Below, in pieces: positions 8,197 through 17,170 of a DNA stretch of 64,000 nt (positions are counted from its first letter, which is position 1; each line of letters opens with the position of its first letter). Position numbers and translations under genes: made by a program. The notes under the pieces are model-generated. The model was not told the DNA's origin, did no database searches, and saw only the letters and a program-made list of their open reading frames with translations. This DNA comes from Sphaerotilus hippei (GTDB taxonomy: Bacteria > Pseudomonadota > Gammaproteobacteria > Burkholderiales > Burkholderiaceae_C), in contig NZ_QJJS01000001.1 of assembly GCF_003201595.1 (NCBI RefSeq), forward strand, positions 124,001 to 188,000. Direction: 5' to 3'.

Positions 8197-10253
8197 AGGC
8201 GCAGCGCGTCGTAGATCGCGCCGTGGATGTTGTGCATCGACACGCCGTCACCGATGCGGAACAGCGCGAAGCGGTCGCCCCCCAGCGCCTGCGACAGCAC
8301 CGGCTGCGGCTGCGCGTCGTAGAGCGTGTCGATGTCGGTCTGGCCCCGGTTGAGCGAGCGGTCCTTGAGCTGCCAGTACAGCGCCTCGTTCGGGCGGATG
8401 CCGTTCTCGATCACCACCTGGTCGACCGCCCGTTCCTCGAGCACGTCGGTGTATTCGTTGCGCAGCACGGCGATCAGCTTGTCGCCGTCGGGCGTGCTCT
8501 CGCGGTAGACCTGATCGAGCCAGCAGTTGGGCGTCAGGATCACGCCCTGGGCGTAGAGCTGGCGGTAGAAGATCGGGAAGGTCGTGCCGCCGACGTCGTC
8601 GGCGATCTTGACGTCGGGGGTCACCATCTCGACCCGGTGGCCGCGGCTGGCGATGAAGTCGGCCACGCCGGTGCCGGCATGGCCGCTGATGGCGTCGTAG
8701 ACCAGCACGTTGCCCTGCGGCGCGACCCGGCCCGACAGGATGTCCCAGCCGCTGACGGCCAGGCCTTCGGCCACGCCCCAGGCCGGCACCTGGTCGGTGT
8801 GGGCGATGCCGCCGGTGGCCAGCACGACGATGTCGGGCCGCTCGTCCATGATCATCGCCACGTCGGCCTCGACCCCCAGGCGCCGGTCGATGCCCAGGCG
8901 CTGCGTCTCCAGGTCGAACCAGCGGATGATGCCGGCCATCTGCTCGCGCTTGGGCGCCTTGGCCGCCAGGTTGACCTGGCCACCGACCTGGGGCTGCTTC
9001 TCGAACAGCACCACGTCGTGGCCCCGCTCGCGGCTCACGCGGGCGGCCTCCAGCCCGGCCGGGCCGGCCCCGACGACGACGACCTTGCGCTTCGGGCCGC
9101 TCGACTTCGTGATGACGTGCGGCATCGTGCGCTCGCGGCTGGTGGCCGCGTTCTGCACGCACAGCACGTCCAGGCCGTTGTACTGGCGGTCGATGCAGTA
9201 GTTGGCGCCCACGCACTGCTTGATCTGGTCCTCGCGGCCGTCGCGGATCTTGATGACCATGTGCGGATCGGCGATCTGCGCGCGGGTCATGCCGACCATG
9301 TCGACCATGCCCGCGGCCAGCAGGCGCTCGGCCTGCTGCGCGTCGCGGATGCTCTGCGCGTGCATCACCGGGATCTTCACCACGCTCTTGATGCCCCCGG
9401 CCAGGTGCACGAAGGGCTCGGGCGGCAGCGCCATCGGCGGCATGCAGTTGGCCAGGGTGTTATGGGTGTCGGCGCCCGAGCCGATCACGCTCAGGTAGTC
9501 GATCAGGCCGGTCTCGCTCATCGCCTGGGCGATCTCCTTGAGCGCCTCGTGGTCCAGGCCGTCCTCGTGGAACTCGTCGCCGCACATGCGCAGGCCGACG
9601 CAGAAATCGGCGCCGACCTCGTCGCGCACCGCGTTCAGCACCTCCATGCCGAAGCGCATGCGGTTGGCCAGCGAGCCGCCGTACTCGTCCGTGCGGAAGT
9701 TGCTGCGCGGGCTCCAGAACTGGTCGATCAGGTGCTGGTGGGCGGCCGAGATCTCGATGCCGTCCAGGCCGGCGGCCTTCACGCGGCGGGCGGCCTTGGC
9801 GTAGTCGCCGACGATGCGGCGGATCTCCTCGATCTCGATGGTCTTGGCATTGCCGCGGTGCACCGGCTCGCGCACGCCCGAGGGGCTCACCAGGTGAGGC
9901 CAGTCGAAGCCGTGCCAGGCGTTGCGCCGGCCCATGTGGGTGGCCTGGATCATGATCTTGGCGCCGTGGCGATGCATGGCCTCGGCCAGCCTGGCCAGGC
10001 CGTCCATGGTCTCGTCACGCGACAGGTTGACCGAGCTCCACCAGGCGCTCGGACTGTCCTTGGCCACCGGGCTGGAGCCGCCGCAGATGGCCAGGCCCAC
10101 GCCGCCCCTGGCCTTCTCCTCGTAGTAGCGGATGTAGCGTTCGCCGGGCATGCCGTCGTCGGCATAGACCTCGGCATGGGCGGTGCTGACGATGCGGTTG
10201 CGGATCGTCAGCCGGTTCAGCTGGATGGGCTCGAAGAGGTGCGGGTAGCGCAT
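8181..10253 (-). CDS. dgcA: Dimethylglycine demethylase catalytic subunit DgcA
   Basis: This 690-residue enzyme belongs to the trimethylamine dehydrogenase/2,4-dienoyl-CoA reductase family and should oxidise dimethylglycine to sarcosine plus formaldehyde. Residues 1-370 form the FMN-binding TIM barrel (IRNRIVSTAHAEVYADDG near the start; SAAHQHLIDQFWSPR as the active-site region). Residues 391-400 (VVVVGAGPAG) begin the FAD/NAD-binding half. In the short cysteine cluster between them, Cys347, Cys353 and Cys365 are present, but the position of the second [4Fe-4S] ligand of trimethylamine dehydrogenase is Ala350. The gene follows the DUF5943 gene by 24 bases, and its end overlaps dgcB. Confidence 0.92.
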   Translation of the reverse strand: MRYPHLFEPIQLNRLTIRNRIVSTAHAEVYADDGMPGERYIRYYEEKARGGVGLAICGGSSPVAKDSPSAWWSSVNLSRDETMDGLARLAEAMHRHGAKIMIQATHMGRRNAWHGFDWPHLVSPSGVREPVHRGNAKTIEIEEIRRIVGDYAKAARRVKAAGLDGIEISAAHQHLIDQFWSPRSNFRTDEYGGSLANRMRFGMEVLNAVRDEVGADFCVGLRMCGDEFHEDGLDHEALKEIAQAMSETGLIDYLSVIGSGADTHNTLANCMPPMALPPEPFVHLAGGIKSVVKIPVMHAQSIRDAQQAERLLAAGMVDMVGMTRAQIADPHMVIKIRDGREDQIKQCVGANYCIDRQYNGLDVLCVQNAATSRERTMPHVITKSSGPKRKVVVVGAGPAGLEAARVSRERGHDVVLFEKQPQVGGQVNLAAKAPKREQMAGIIRWFDLETQRLGIDRRLGVEADVAMIMDERPDIVVLATGGIAHTDQVPAWGVAEGLAVSGWDILSGRVAPQGNVLVYDAISGHAGTGVADFIASRGHRVEMVTPDVKIADDVGGTTFPIFYRQLYAQGVILTPNCWLDQVYRESTPDGDKLIAVLRNEYTDVLEERAVDQVVIENGIRPNEALYWQLKDRSLNRGQTDIDTLYDAQPQPVLSQALGGDRFALFRIGDGVSMHNIHGAIYDALRLCKDF

Positions 10254-10277
10254 GGCGGCAGCTCGGTGCGGTCGAGG

Positions 10278-10817
10278 TCAGGCGGTGATCGGCGTCACGG
10301 TGAAGATGCAGTGCGCATGGCCTTCGCCGGCGCACTTGGTCTCCTCGCTGCGGGTCTTCCAGGTCTGGCCGGTGGCCTGTCCGACCCAGTCCATCGCCCC
10401 GGAGAACCAGCCGGCGAACAGGTAGCAGGCCTTGTCGGCGCTGACCGGCACCCCGGCGATGCCCTGGGCGAGCACGAACACCGAGTGGTGCAGCGTGACG
10501 CGGGCATGTCCCGTGGCGGCGTCGACGGACTCGAAGGCGAACTGCCCCCAGCCGCGCTGCGACAGGCGCTTGAGGTAGTGCTCGTAGACCGCCAGGCCCT
10601 GCAGGCCGTGGGTCTTCGACTCCTGCTCGCACCAGAACCAGGCCGAGCGGTAGCCGCCCTTGTACAGGCCGGCGGCATAGGCCTCGCGGCCGATCGCGGC
10701 TTCGGCCTCGACGTGGTTGTTGACGAAGAAGTGCCGCGGCACGTAGATCATCGGCAGACCGTCGGTGGTCCACACGCCGGTGTCGGCGTTCACGTCGATG
10801 GGGAGCTGGGGTTGCAT
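10278..10817 (-). CDS. DUF5943 / 4-vinyl reductase (V4R)-like protein of the dgc operon
   Basis: This is a 179-residue soluble protein of the DUF5943 type, related to the 4-vinyl reductase (V4R) small-molecule-binding fold. Recognisable features are the opening MQPQLPIDVNADTGVW, the central WFWCEQESKTHG and the C-terminal CAGEGHAHCIF, where two Cys and two His sit close together as in metal-binding V4R proteins. I chose the ATG at 10815-10817 with a weak GCAGG eight bases upstream. A start at 10883 would add a proline-rich leader and overlap the upstream gene. Its partner is the dipeptidase-like gene; the same pair precedes dgcA in pseudomonads. Its biochemical role is not known. Confidence 0.75.
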   Translation of the reverse strand: MQPQLPIDVNADTGVWTTDGLPMIYVPRHFFVNNHVEAEAAIGREAYAAGLYKGGYRSAWFWCEQESKTHGLQGLAVYEHYLKRLSQRGWGQFAFESVDAATGHARVTLHHSVFVLAQGIAGVPVSADKACYLFAGWFSGAMDWVGQATGQTWKTRSEETKCAGEGHAHCIFTVTPITA

Positions 10818-10875
10818 GGTGAGGGCCTGCGGAGAAGGGGGTTCGGGTGGGGAGCGGCGTCGGCGTGGCGGGGGC

Positions 10876-11853
10876 TCACTCACCCCAGACGTTGGCGAAG
10901 AAGCGCATCCAGTTGCGGCCCAGCACCTTGCCGATGCGGTCCTCGGACCAGCCGGCCTGCTGCATCGTGGCCGTCAGGTTGGGGAAGTCGCCGATGGTGC
11001 GGATGCCTTCGGGATTGACGATCTTCCCGAAGTGGGTCAGGCGGCGCCAGCGGCCCTTGTCGTGCGTCAGCATCTCGAAGAACTCGTGGCCATGGCCCTG
11101 GGTGAAGTCCGAGCCCAGGCCCACGCAGTCCTCGCCGACCAGGTTGATCACGTAGTCGATGGCCTCGACGTAGTCGTGCACCGTCGAGTCGTTGCCACGC
11201 TTGAGGAAGGGCGAGAACATGGTCACGCCGATGAAGCCGCCGTGGTCGGCGATGAACTTCAGCTCCTCGTCGCTCTTGTTGCGCGGGTGTTCCTTCAGGC
11301 CCAGCGGCAGGCAGTGGGTGTAGGCCACCGGCTTGCTCGAGGCCAGGATGGCTTCTTCCGAGGTCTTGCTGCCCACGTGCGACAGGTCGACCAGGATGCC
11401 CACGCGGTTCATCTCGGCGATCACCTCGCGGCCATAGCCCGACAGGCCGCCGTCGCGCTCGTAGCAACCGGTGCCCACGAGGTTCTGCGTGTTGTAGCAG
11501 AGCTGGACCACGCGCACGCCCATGTCGTGGAAGGCCTCGATGTAGCCGAGGTTGTCCTCGAAGGCGTGGGCGTTCTGGAAGCCCAGGATGATGCCGGTCT
11601 TGCCTTCGGCCTTGGCTTGGACGATGTCGGCCGTGCTGCGGGCCAGGGTCACCAGGTCGCTGTTGTCGCGGATCAGCTGCTTGAGCTGGGCGATGTTGTC
11701 GACCGTCCTGGGAAAGTCGTCCCACACCGAGACGGTGCAGTTGGCGGCGGCCAGACCGCCCTTTTTCATGTCCTCGAAGACGCTGCGGTCCAGCTTGGCG
11801 ATGATCAGGCCGTCGATGACGATGGACTGGTCGTGCAGGGAGGGGGTGCTCAT
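10876..11853 (-). CDS. M19 membrane-dipeptidase-like protein with a degenerate metal site
   Basis: This 325-residue protein belongs to the renal dipeptidase (peptidase M19, amidohydrolase-like TIM barrel) family, found next to dgcA in dimethylglycine loci. His159 (VDLSHVG), His180 (YTHCLPLG) and Asp249 (GLGSDF) match conserved metal/active-site residues. The N-terminal HxD pair of real dipeptidases is missing: the canonical DGHND is DGLIIAKLD here. The bridging Glu is Gln93 (GFQNAH). Dipeptidase activity is therefore doubtful. There is no signal peptide. It lies 24 bases after glyA and should be cotranscribed with soxBDAG-glyA and the dgc genes. Confidence 0.85.
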   Translation of the reverse strand: MSTPSLHDQSIVIDGLIIAKLDRSVFEDMKKGGLAAANCTVSVWDDFPRTVDNIAQLKQLIRDNSDLVTLARSTADIVQAKAEGKTGIILGFQNAHAFEDNLGYIEAFHDMGVRVVQLCYNTQNLVGTGCYERDGGLSGYGREVIAEMNRVGILVDLSHVGSKTSEEAILASSKPVAYTHCLPLGLKEHPRNKSDEELKFIADHGGFIGVTMFSPFLKRGNDSTVHDYVEAIDYVINLVGEDCVGLGSDFTQGHGHEFFEMLTHDKGRWRRLTHFGKIVNPEGIRTIGDFPNLTATMQQAGWSEDRIGKVLGRNWMRFFANVWGE

Positions 11854-11877
11854 GGGTCGGGCTCCTGTGGCGGTGGC

Positions 11878-13152
11878 TCAGCCGTAGATCGGGAAACGGG
11901 AGGTCAGGCTCTGCACCTGTTCGCGCACCAGCGCCTCGACGCGGGCGTCGCCGGCCGGGTCCTTGCGCAGGGCCTGCATCACGTCGAGGATGAGGCGGCC
12001 CACCTCGCGGCAGTCCTCCTCCAGGAAGCCGCGCGTGGTGATGGCCGCCGTGCCCACGCGGATGCCCGAGGTGACCGTGGGCTTCTCGTCGTCGAAGGGG
12101 ATGCCGTTCTTGTTGCAGGTGATGCCGGCGCGTTCCAGCGCCACCTCGGTGGCGTTGCCCTTCAGGCCCAGCGGGCGCAGGTCGACCAGCAGCAGGTGGT
12201 TGTCGGTGCCACCGGTGACCAGGTCGAGGCCACCGGCCTGGAGCACCTCGCCCAGCGCGCGGCTGTTGGCCACGACCTGCTCGGTGTAGGTCTTGAACGA
12301 AGGCTGCAGCGCCTCGCCGAAGGCCACGGCCTTGGCGGCGATCACGTGCATCAGCGGGCCGCCCTGGGCCCCGGGGAAGACGGCCGAATTGAACTTCCTG
12401 GCCAGCGCTTCGTCGTCGGTCAGGATCACGCCGCCGCGCGGACCGCGCAGGGTCTTGTGCGTGGTCGAGGTGGTCACGTGGGCATGCGGCACCGGGCTGG
12501 GGTAGACGCCGGTGGCGACCAGGCCGGCCACGTGGGCCATGTCGACCATCAGGTAGGCGCCCACCTTGTCGGCGATCTCGCGGAAGCGCGCCCAGTCGAT
12601 CACGCGCGGGTAGGCCGAGAAGCCGGCGATGATCAGCTTGGGCTGGTGCTCCAGCGCCAGGCGCTCGACTTCGTCATAGTCGATCAGGAAATCCTCGTGG
12701 CGCACGCCGTACTGCACGGCCTTGAACCACTTGCCCGACAGGGCCGGCTTGGCGCCGTGGGTCAGGTGGCCACCGGCCGACAGCGACATGCCCAGCACCG
12801 TGTCACCGGGCTGCACCAGGGCCAGCATCACGGCCGTGTTGGCCTGGGCGCCGGAGTGCGGCTGCACGTTGGCGAAGCGCGAGCCGAAGAGCTGGCACAG
12901 GCGGTCGATCGCCAGCTGCTCCACCACGTCGGCGTTGTCGCAGCCACCGTAGTAGCGCTTGCCCGGGTAGCCTTCGGCGTACTTGTTGGTGAAGACGCTG
13001 CCCTGCGCATCGAGCACGGCCCGGGAGACGATGTTCTCCGAGGCGATCAGCTCGATCTGGTCCTGCTGGCGGTGCAGCTCGGCGGACAGGGCGCTGGCGA
13101 TGGCCGGATCGGCCTGTGCCACGGTGGTGGAGAAGAAGGCGGAGGTGGACAT
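11878..13152 (-). CDS. glyA: Serine hydroxymethyltransferase
   Basis: This 424-residue PLP enzyme interconverts glycine plus 5,10-methylene-THF and serine. In this operon it joins the glycine and the one-carbon unit released from sarcosine, giving serine. Visible motifs include the opening helix [24 protein letters not shown], the substrate loop [15 protein letters not shown] and the PLP lysine in [15 protein letters not shown] set the start at 13150-13152 (MSTSAFF). A longer frame to 13245 would overlap soxG and has no homology-like features. Length is normal for bacterial GlyA. A second, housekeeping copy probably exists elsewhere, since this one is embedded in the sarcosine operon. Confidence 0.95.
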   Translation of the reverse strand: MSTSAFFSTTVAQADPAIASALSAELHRQQDQIELIASENIVSRAVLDAQGSVFTNKYAEGYPGKRYYGGCDNADVVEQLAIDRLCQLFGSRFANVQPHSGAQANTAVMLALVQPGDTVLGMSLSAGGHLTHGAKPALSGKWFKAVQYGVRHEDFLIDYDEVERLALEHQPKLIIAGFSAYPRVIDWARFREIADKVGAYLMVDMAHVAGLVATGVYPSPVPHAHVTTSTTHKTLRGPRGGVILTDDEALARKFNSAVFPGAQGGPLMHVIAAKAVAFGEALQPSFKTYTEQVVANSRALGEVLQAGGLDLVTGGTDNHLLLVDLRPLGLKGNATEVALERAGITCNKNGIPFDDEKPTVTSGIRVGTAAITTRGFLEEDCREVGRLILDVMQALRKDPAGDARVEALVREQVQSLTSRFPIYG

Positions 13153-13178
13153 GGAGGGCGATCGTGGGGAAGAAGGGC

Positions 13179-13850
13179 TCAGTGCCGGGCGGCCAGCAGC
13201 GGCGTGAACAGCGGATCGGCGTTGCTGCCGGGCTGGGTCACGCACAGGCCGTAAGGCGCGGCCGTGCGGCGCAGCAGGCGCCAGAAGTAGTCGGCAAAGC
13301 TGCGGCGGAACAGCAGCACCACGCCCTTGTCGTCGGTGCGGCAGACCGAGACCACGGCCTTGGCCATCACGGTGCTCACGGCCTTGCCCACGGGCAGGCT
13401 TTCGAAGTCATAGGGGCCGAGGTGGCGAAGCAGCAGCATGTGGGCGGGGCCCGTCACGCGCATGGCGGTGTGGCCGCCGCTGTTGTCCACCACCTGGGCG
13501 AACACGCCTTGCAGCGCAGCCGTCAGCTTCGCCACCAGGGCATCGCGGCCAGCGCGGGGGGCGATCACCCACCACTCGTCGGGCGAGACCCACTGCACCA
13601 CGCCACCCGGCGTCTGCACCAGGCTGGCGGGCTGGGTGGGCAGGCTGGCGCCGAGCACCGAAGCCACGCCATCCATGAAGGCCGCATCATCGGCCCGGCC
13701 ACGCAGGATCACATAGGCCAGGTGGGGCAGCTCGCTGACCACCACGCCATCCTTGGCGGTGGGCGTGCGGGCTTGGGCCGGCAGGTCGAAGGCGTGCAGC
13801 GGGGTGCGCAAGCGCGCCAGGCCCGCGTCGGGGATGCGGTGATCAGACAT
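13179..13850 (-). CDS. soxG: Sarcosine oxidase gamma subunit
   Basis: This is the 223-residue gamma subunit of heterotetrameric sarcosine oxidase, a cytoplasmic enzyme converting sarcosine, THF and O2 to glycine, 5,10-methylene-THF and H2O2. The SoxG family signature is seen in [15 protein letters not shown] and in [22 protein letters not shown] (the latter near the C-terminus). The protein resembles the aminomethyltransferase fold of SoxA's C-terminal half. The start overlaps the soxA stop by eight bases. The subunit is structural; no catalytic residues are expected. Confidence 0.9.
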   Translation of the reverse strand: MSDHRIPDAGLARLRTPLHAFDLPAQARTPTAKDGVVVSELPHLAYVILRGRADDAAFMDGVASVLGASLPTQPASLVQTPGGVVQWVSPDEWWVIAPRAGRDALVAKLTAALQGVFAQVVDNSGGHTAMRVTGPAHMLLLRHLGPYDFESLPVGKAVSTVMAKAVVSVCRTDDKGVVLLFRRSFADYFWRLLRRTAAPYGLCVTQPGSNADPLFTPLLAARH

Positions 13851-16800
13851 TCTGGCGGTCTCCCTTGGGGTCGACGAAGACGGCGCTCGGGGCGAGCTTG
13901 ACGGGGGTCACCTTGCCGCCTGCGAAGGCGTAGAGGGTGCTGTCCTGGTGCTGCTTCAGGCCGCCCTGGACGACGGCCATCGCGATGGACCGGCCCAGGA
14001 AGGCGCTGTGGTAGCTGGAGGTCACGTGGCCCAGCATCCGGGCGCCCGGGTTCGTGTCGGGCGTGGCCAGCAGCTGGGCGCCTTCGGCCAGCACGGCGTG
14101 CGGGTCCACCGGCAGCAGGCCGACCAGCTGCTTGCGGTCGGGCTTGGCCGTGTCGCTGCGGCTCAGCGAGCGTTTGCCCAGGAAGCTGAACGGCTTCTTC
14201 ATCGACACCGCCCAGGACATGCCCAGGTCGATCGGGGTGACCGAGCCGTCGGTGTCCTGGCCGACGATGATGAAACCCTTCTCGGCGCGCAGCACGTGCA
14301 TGGTCTCGGTGCCGTAGGGCGTGATCTCGAACTCGGCACCGGCGGCCATCACGGCCTCCCACAGCTCGTGGCCGTGGCCCGATTCCACGTTCAGCTCGTA
14401 GCTCAGTTCGCCCGAGAAGGACACGCGGAACACGCGGCAGGGCAGGCCGGCGACGGTGCCGGCACGCCAGTCCATGAACTTGAAGGCCTCGGGCGACAGG
14501 TCGATGTCCTTGCACAGCTTGGCCAGCACGGCGCGGGCCTTGGGGCCGACCAGGGCTACGGTCGACCAGTGGTCGGTCACCGACGACATCCACACCTTCA
14601 GCTCGGGCCACTCGGTCTGGTGCCAGCGCTCCAGCCAGGTCAGCACCTTGGCGGCGCCACCGGTGGTGGTGGTCATGTAGAACTGGGTGTCGTTCACGCA
14701 GGCGGTCACGCCGTCGTCCATCACCATGCCGTTCTCGTCGAGCATCAGGCCGTAGCGGCACTTGCCCGGGGCCAGCTGGCTCCATGCGTTGCTGTAGATG
14801 CGGTTGAGGAACTCGCGTGCATCGGGGCCGTCGATCTGGATCTTGCCCAGCGTCGAGGCGTCCATTACGGCCACGCCGTTGCGGGCGGCCAGGCACTCGC
14901 GGTGGACGGCGGCGTGCAGGTCTTCGCCCTTCTTCGGGAAGTACCAGGGGCGCATCCACTGACCCACCGGTTCCAGCTCGGCCCCACGCGCTTCGTGGGC
15001 GGCATGGCAGGCGGTGTAGCGGCTGGGCTCCAGCGTGTCCCCTTCCATCGTGCCGGCCAGCGCGCCCAGGGTCACCGGGGTGTAGGCGGGGCGGTAGGTG
15101 GTGGTGCTGACCTGCGACACCGGGCGCTTGAGCGCACGCGCCGTCAGCATGAAGCCGTTGACGTTGGACAGCTTGCCCTGGTCGGTGCCGAAGCCCAGCG
15201 CGGTGAAGCGCTTGACGTGCTCGATGTGCTGCCAGTTCTCGCGGATGGACAGCTCGATGTCGGCCGCGGTGACGTCGTTCTGGTAGTCGACGAAGGCCTT
15301 GGCACCCACGCCTTCCGGCTTGCCGTCGGGCAGGCGGTACATCGGGCGGGCCGGCGAGCCGGCGAGCTTCGGCACGGTCGGGGCCACCAGCTGGCCCGGG
15401 CGGCCCAGCGTGGCCAGCACGGCCTGCATGGCGACCGTGGTCTGCTTCAGGCACTCGCCCAGCTCGAAGGCGCCGGTCACGGCGCCCACGCAGGCCACGC
15501 CTTCACGGCCTTCACGCGGCACGACGAAAGCGGCGCAGGACTCGTCCCAGAGGGGGCGGCGGCCGTCGTGGCAGAACAGGTGCACCGTGGGCGACAGGCC
15601 ACCGGAGGACAGCACCACATCGGCCTTGACGGTCGGGCCCTCGCCTGCCACCTCGTCGCGCTCGGCGTGCAGCTTGACCAGGCGGGCGCCGGTCGCGCGG
15701 CCGCGGCCCTTGACCTCGGCGATGCCGTGACCCTTGAGCACCCTCACGTTGGGCGGCAGGCCTTGCGGGTCGACCTTGCTGCGCACGTCGGCCACGGTGA
15801 CCTGGGCGCCGGAGGCGGCCAGGGCGCGGGCCGCGTCGTAGATCAGGTCGCTGGTGCCGCAGATCAGCACCTGCTCGCCCACGCGCACGGCGTAGCGGTT
15901 CAGGTAGGTCTGGCCGGCCGAGACGGTCATCACGCCGGGCAGGTCGTTGTTGCCGTAGACCAGCGGGCGCTCGATGGCACCGGTGGCCAGCACCACGTGC
16001 CGGGCGTGGATCTTGTGCAGGCGCTGGCGCGGGCTCTCGTGCGAACGCTGGGCCACCGGCAGGTGATCCTGGATCAGCTCGACGGCCTGCACCAGGTTGT
16101 TGTCGTACAGGCCGAAGGCCGTGGTGCGGCTCAGCGTGCTCACGTGCGGCATGGCCTTCAGCGACGCCAGCGCGGCGTGGATGTAGGCGGCGCCGTCTCG
16201 GCCGTCGATCCGGGCCGTCGGGTCGGACAGCAGCCAGCCGCCGAACTCGTTCTGCTCGTCGACCAGCAGCGTCTTCAGACCGGCCAGGCCGGCCTGCTGC
16301 GCGGCCAGCAGGCCGGCGGCACCGCCGCCCACCACGACCACGTCCACATGGTGGTGCAGGTGGTCGTAGAGGTCGGGGTCGTTCTCGGTGGGCGCGTGGC
16401 CGAAGCCCGCGAACTTGCGGATCACGGCCTCGTAGGCGGGCCACAGCTTGCGCGGCCACTTGAAGGTCTTGCTGTAGAAGCCCGCCGGCATGAAACGCGA
16501 GGCGGTGCCCAGCACGGCCTTGAGGTCGAAGTCCAGGTGAGGCCAGCCCGAGGTCGAGGTCGACACCAGACCCGCGTACAGCTCGGCCTGCGTGGCCTTC
16601 ACGTTCGGCACGGTCAGCGCGCCTTCGCCCAGCTGCACCAGGGCATTGGGCTCCTCGGCGCCGGCGCCGATGATGCCGCGCGGGCGGCCGTACTTGAAGC
16701 TGCGGCCGACGAGCTGGATGCCGTTGGCCAGCAGCGCCGAGGCCAGCGTGTCGCCGGGGTGGCCGGTGCAGGCCTTGCCGTCGTAGGTGAAGGAGACCGT

Positions 16801-16851
16801 CTTCGACGGGTCGATGCGGGCCGTGGCCAGCGGGATGCGTCGGGCGCTCAT
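13843..16851 (-). CDS. soxA: Sarcosine oxidase alpha subunit
   Basis: This 1002-residue large subunit carries three parts. The first is an N-terminal ferredoxin-like region with CTGHPGDTLASALLANG. The middle holds dinucleotide-binding sequences (VVVVGGGAAGLLAAQQ near residue 180, and a second at VLICGTSDLIYDAARAL). The C-terminal third is a GcvT-like domain that binds tetrahydrofolate and takes up the methylene group. The start ATG at 16849-16851 overlaps the soxD stop as ATGA. An alternative 45-residue extension to 16986 reads through soxD and is rejected. Length equals that of known SoxA (about 1000 residues). It makes H2O2 indirectly through the SoxB flavin site; katG is about 10 kb away. 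Confidence 0.95.
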   Translation of the reverse strand: MSARRIPLATARIDPSKTVSFTYDGKACTGHPGDTLASALLANGIQLVGRSFKYGRPRGIIGAGAEEPNALVQLGEGALTVPNVKATQAELYAGLVSTSTSGWPHLDFDLKAVLGTASRFMPAGFYSKTFKWPRKLWPAYEAVIRKFAGFGHAPTENDPDLYDHLHHHVDVVVVGGGAAGLLAAQQAGLAGLKTLLVDEQNEFGGWLLSDPTARIDGRDGAAYIHAALASLKAMPHVSTLSRTTAFGLYDNNLVQAVELIQDHLPVAQRSHESPRQRLHKIHARHVVLATGAIERPLVYGNNDLPGVMTVSAGQTYLNRYAVRVGEQVLICGTSDLIYDAARALAASGAQVTVADVRSKVDPQGLPPNVRVLKGHGIAEVKGRGRATGARLVKLHAERDEVAGEGPTVKADVVLSSGGLSPTVHLFCHDGRRPLWDESCAAFVVPREGREGVACVGAVTGAFELGECLKQTTVAMQAVLATLGRPGQLVAPTVPKLAGSPARPMYRLPDGKPEGVGAKAFVDYQNDVTAADIELSIRENWQHIEHVKRFTALGFGTDQGKLSNVNGFMLTARALKRPVSQVSTTTYRPAYTPVTLGALAGTMEGDTLEPSRYTACHAAHEARGAELEPVGQWMRPWYFPKKGEDLHAAVHRECLAARNGVAVMDASTLGKIQIDGPDAREFLNRIYSNAWSQLAPGKCRYGLMLDENGMVMDDGVTACVNDTQFYMTTTTGGAAKVLTWLERWHQTEWPELKVWMSSVTDHWSTVALVGPKARAVLAKLCKDIDLSPEAFKFMDWRAGTVAGLPCRVFRVSFSGELSYELNVESGHGHELWEAVMAAGAEFEITPYGTETMHVLRAEKGFIIVGQDTDGSVTPIDLGMSWAVSMKKPFSFLGKRSLSRSDTAKPDRKQLVGLLPVDPHAVLAEGAQLLATPDTNPGARMLGHVTSSYHSAFLGRSIAMAVVQGGLKQHQDSTLYAFAGGKVTPVKLAPSAVFVDPKGDRQNV

Positions 16852-17156
16852 GGCTGCACCTCCGCGGCCCGGTCGGCCAGGAACAGCGGCTTGCCTTCGG
16901 CCAGCGTCCAGGTGCCGGCGATCTCGTAGGTGGCGGTGTGGCGCTTGACGGCGAACACCTTGCGGCAGCCGGCGCTGTGCTGCCACTGTTCCCAGAACCA
17001 GCCCTTGGTGTTGGTGCGGGCGAAGAGGTAGTCGCCCCAGGTCTCGTCGTCGACGGCCTCGGGCTGGGCCGGGCGCGCGATGTAGGCTTCACCGGCGCAG
17101 CTGAACTCTTCTTCGTCCCGCGTTTCGCCGCAGTGGGGGCAATGCAAGTGCAACAT
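16848..17156 (-). CDS. soxD: Sarcosine oxidase delta subunit
   Basis: This small 102-residue subunit has an N-terminal zinc knuckle, LHCPHCGETRDEEEF, and a further Cys/His pair downstream (CRKVFAVKRHT). Both are characteristic of SoxD, which clamps the SoxA-SoxB interface through a bound zinc. The segment WGDYLFARTNTKGWFWEQWQ is the family hallmark. The start ATG at 17154-17156 follows the soxB stop by 14 bases, and the stop overlaps soxA as ATGA. The gene order B-D-A-G is canonical. Confidence 0.93.
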   Translation of the reverse strand: MLHLHCPHCGETRDEEEFSCAGEAYIARPAQPEAVDDETWGDYLFARTNTKGWFWEQWQHSAGCRKVFAVKRHTATYEIAGTWTLAEGKPLFLADRAAEVQP

Positions 17157-17170
17157 GGTGGGGGTCCGGA

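Noticed and set aside
8223-11018. Very long open frame on the plus strand opposite dgcA and its neighbours (931 codons).
   Set aside because: It is the antisense shadow of high-GC codon bias; the translation is Val/Ala/His/Gln-rich without domains, while the minus strand encodes clear conserved proteins.
13948-16929. 993-codon open frame on the plus strand opposite soxA.
   Set aside because: Low-complexity translation with no motifs; soxA on the other strand is certain.
16852-16986. N-terminal extension of soxA through the soxD coding region.
   Set aside because: The extra residues are out-of-frame soxD sequence; the ATGA junction gives the normal SoxA start.
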